DNA from: Patescibacteria group bacterium UBA5187
Lineage (GTDB): Bacteria > Patescibacteriota > Minisyncoccia > Phycocordibacterales > PALSA-1337
NCBI GenBank assembly: GCA_002413065.1
Contig: DHWH01000023.1
Coordinates: forward strand, 18,291 to 24,944
Length of the DNA stretch: 6,654 nucleotides
Direction of reading: 5' to 3'
Part shown: positions 5,281 through 6,654 of the stretch, in pieces
Position numbering within the stretch: position 1 is the stretch's first letter
Layout: every line of letters begins with the position of its first letter
The notes under the pieces: generated by a model
The model's input: the letters and a program-made list of their open reading frames with translations, nothing else
The model's database searches: none
What the model was told of the DNA's origin: nothing
Made by a program: the position numbers and the translations under genes

Positions 5281-6406
5281 TAGCTCGTACTTTCTTCTTT
5301 GATTTGTTTCCTTTTCCCATGAACGGAAGCATTCCGCTTCCGATATTGACGTCTCGCAGGTTTTGCAAACCGTCAACTTGCACATTGATATCCCAGAGGT
5401 TCTCGGTCGGCTTACCTTGGGCAGTCAAAACTGCTATCAGTGCCTGGTTCGGATTGAGATGCTCACGCATCATTCCGATCGCCGCGGCATTGTTTTTGCT
5501 GATCGCTAGGTTTTCAACAGATTTTTGGAACTCTGTACTCCGTTTGATGCTGAGAAGTTGCGGATCATTTGTGTATGTTCCGAATTGTTTCTCATCATCA
5601 CTTAGAGTACTGGGTCCCCCGAACCTTTTCCGGAACCACTCCTTGAGTTCGTTGATCCTTTCAAACACACTGGGATGTCCCGCTATCGCCTGAGCGTATT
5701 CTCCACTGGCGATTTCTACAATTCCACCGCGGAACTGTCCGTCAAAGAATTTGTTTATCGTATCCAGGTCATGCCGGACAAGATTAACAAGTTTTCCTCG
5801 AGCCGGTGTAAGCATCACTTGCCAGCTGAATACTAACTCAATGTTATCTTTCGATGGCGCCGTCACGTCTGTTCCCAGAGTGATGTGTTTTCCCAGATCG
5901 ATAACCCAACCAAGTCCTTCCCAAAGCAGAATGCCTTGGAGGCCAGGGCCAACTTCTCGCAGGGAACGAGTATCTTTTAGCTGCGTAACGTCGCTGTCAG
6001 TTGCCGGCGGCTCGTACGTCCGCAAGTAATCGATAACGACCCCGCCGCTATTTTTTGGTATGACGACAAAGAACTTGTTGATCAGCCTGGTGTAACCCAG
6101 TATTGCTGCCCAAACAATGATTCCTACGATGTAAGCGTTGAAGCCTCCACCGAAGGTGACGTTGATTATCCAACCAAAGATTAATGCCACCCCGAGAATT
6201 TCGGAGATTGACACAAACAGGTAGAACATCCTGTTACTCGGTCGAAGCCTTTTGAATAGCTTCTTGGATACCAGCGTCACTTTATCGCCGATCGATGCAA
6301 AAGCATCGACCACACCTTCACGCTGTATGAGAACATACAGGCCCCAAGCCATCAGACCGAGCACGACAAGCGCACCCAGAACGATGAGGATTATTTTGCT
6401 ATTCAT
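5273..6406 (-). CDS. SPFH/band-7-like integral membrane protein with three N-terminal helices
   Basis: A 377-residue protein. Three hydrophobic helices lie at about 5-27, 61-82 and 90-106; the 30-residue segment between the first two is basic near its end (KKLFKRLRPSNR). Right after the third helix comes FFVVIPKNSGGVVIDYL (112-128), then a REVGPGLQGILLWEGL segment, then DLGKHITLGTDV and APSKDNIELVFSWQV. This order (strand, 'gvv', 'GpGl', then a 'KDni' segment before an alternating strand) is the SPFH1/band-7 pattern of stomatins, prohibitins and flotillins. A helical region with DINKF-like and FERINELKEWFRKRFGG segments follows, and the end is strongly basic (KGNKSKKKVRANE). SPFH proteins oligomerise at membranes and organise proteins or proteases there. 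Typical members have one N-terminal helix or hairpin, so three is unusual. It is first in its operon, with a good promoter and a GGAG ribosome-binding site. Confidence 0.7.
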   Translation of the reverse strand: MNSKIILIVLGALVVLGLMAWGLYVLIQREGVVDAFASIGDKVTLVSKKLFKRLRPSNRMFYLFVSISEILGVALIFGWIINVTFGGGFNAYIVGIIVWAAILGYTRLINKFFVVIPKNSGGVVIDYLRTYEPPATDSDVTQLKDTRSLREVGPGLQGILLWEGLGWVIDLGKHITLGTDVTAPSKDNIELVFSWQVMLTPARGKLVNLVRHDLDTINKFFDGQFRGGIVEIASGEYAQAIAGHPSVFERINELKEWFRKRFGGPSTLSDDEKQFGTYTNDPQLLSIKRSTEFQKSVENLAISKNNAAAIGMMREHLNPNQALIAVLTAQGKPTENLWDINVQVDGLQNLRDVNIGSGMLPFMGKGNKSKKKVRANE

Positions 6407-6416
6407 TTCTATTTGT

Positions 6417-6420
6417 CTCC
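6417..6420 (-). promoter_or_regulatory. Shine-Dalgarno site of the SPFH gene
   Basis: GGAG on the minus strand lies 10 nt before the ATG at 6406 and fixes that start. It is the only clear Shine-Dalgarno sequence seen before any gene in the window, in contrast to the eight plus-strand starts. Confidence 0.7.
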
Positions 6421-6425
6421 GTTGT

Positions 6426-6529
6426 GAACCGCCCTCAAAGAGGGAAGTTCGTTGTTGTTTACTTAAATTTTCAAAGCGATATTCTTTCGAATACCGGTAA
6501 CACCCATTCAGGTGCTACAGCTTAGCCAC
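6426..6529 (-). promoter_or_regulatory. Structured 5' leader of the SPFH operon
   Basis: The predicted transcript starts near 6529, leaving about 120 nt before the ATG. Two hairpins are visible. One (6478-6495) has a 7-bp stem including one G-U pair, capped by a GAAA tetraloop. The other (6426-6450) has CCCTC paired to GAGGG around a 3-nt loop and an outer GAAC/GTTC helix, ending 5 nt upstream of the GGAG. Neither is followed by a T run, so they are not terminators. I do not recognise a known riboswitch. A third inverted repeat, CAGGTG/CACCTG at 6509-6532, straddles the predicted start and could be an operator. Confidence 0.4.
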
Positions 6530-6535
6530 CTGCAT

Positions 6536-6564
6536 ATTCTAGCATTATTTAGTGCCAATGTCAA
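6536..6564 (-). promoter_or_regulatory. Sigma-70 promoter of the SPFH operon
   Basis: On the minus strand a perfect -35 TTGACA (6559-6564) is followed by a 17-nt spacer (6542-6558) and a -10 TAGAAT (6536-6541, five of six matches). The sequence further upstream is AT-rich and could act as an UP element. Transcription should begin near 6529. Best promoter in the window; placed between the upstream terminator half at the right edge and the SPFH gene. Confidence 0.8.
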
Positions 6565-6623
6565 GGACACAGTAAATACAATTAAAGCTCATTTAAGGGA
6601 GCATACTTCTTGATTTTTTGTAT

Positions 6624-6654
6624 AAAAAAGCCCCCGGCAGATCAACTTTGATCA
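6624..6654 (-). terminator. Right-edge half of a rho-independent terminator (partial)
   Basis: On the minus strand the sequence reads GCCGGGGGC (6630-6638) directly followed by six T residues (6624-6629), the 3' arm and tail of a terminator. Just inside it GATCAA and TTGATC (6640-6653) can pair as the tip of the hairpin. The matching GCCCCCGGC arm should lie just beyond 6654 on the minus-strand upstream side. This implies another minus-strand gene ending outside the window. The 6565-6623 stretch between it and the SPFH promoter holds nothing else I can name. Confidence 0.6.

Noticed and set aside
5281..5385. A longer form of the 170-residue protein starting at an ATG at 5385
   Set aside because: The extra 35 codons lie wholly within the SPFH gene, have Cys-rich composition unlike the rest, and the ATG at 5280 forms a classic stop-start overlap.
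6463..6507. A 14-codon open frame (MGVTGIRKNIALKI) in the SPFH leader
   Set aside because: No ribosome-binding site, no run of regulatory codons, and length within chance expectation; it overlaps the 6478-6495 hairpin, so it could only matter if a leader peptide is conserved.
1..6654. CRISPR arrays, tRNA or rRNA genes, insertion sequences, phage genes
   Set aside because: No regularly spaced repeats, cloverleaf-like sequences, transposase or phage-type products were seen on either strand.

Overview
The window looks like a chromosomal piece from a Patescibacteria (Candidate Phyla Radiation) genome, most likely of the Parcubacteria type. The organism call is inferred from three things: a run of small secreted proteins with two membrane helices, of the VirB2/TrbC pilin-like type common in that group; a membrane-anchored solute-binding protein with no transporter beside it; and plus-strand starts that almost all lack a Shine-Dalgarno sequence. 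No rRNA or other phylogenetic marker longer than a 37-residue GyrA tail is present, so lineage should be treated as probable only. All genes read normally in the standard bacterial code.

Plus strand, left to right. Positions 1-114 are the end of gyrA. A SAM-dependent methyltransferase (172-690) follows, with a promoter placed so that its mRNA may be leaderless. Next come a solute-binding protein held by an uncleaved N-terminal helix (723-2033) and six consecutive small membrane proteins (2042-4655). The first five of these have a signal peptide, and all six have two transmembrane helices joined by a short charged cytoplasmic loop. Four of the six share a 'VSxWG' signature in the second helix. 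Gaps are mostly 8-38 nt, which suggests one or two transcripts. A possible internal promoter lies in the single longer gap, before 3951.

A strong bidirectional terminator (4717-4747) separates this block from a converging minus-strand operon. That operon has a near-consensus sigma-70 promoter (6536-6564), a structured leader of about 120 nt, a 377-residue three-helix SPFH/band-7-like membrane protein (5273-6406), and an overlapping gene for an unrecognised 170-residue single-helix membrane protein (4768-5280). At the right edge is half of another terminator, evidently for a further minus-strand gene outside the window.

Functional reading (inference): the plus-strand cluster encodes an envelope or surface assembly, in which several pilin-like subunits could build a pilus, channel or surface complex and the tethered binding protein could capture ligand. 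No ATPase, assembly platform or permease is encoded here, so the machinery must be elsewhere or the proteins act without it. The SPFH pair is a separate membrane-organising module. There are no tRNA or rRNA genes, CRISPR arrays, insertion sequences or phage genes that I can see.
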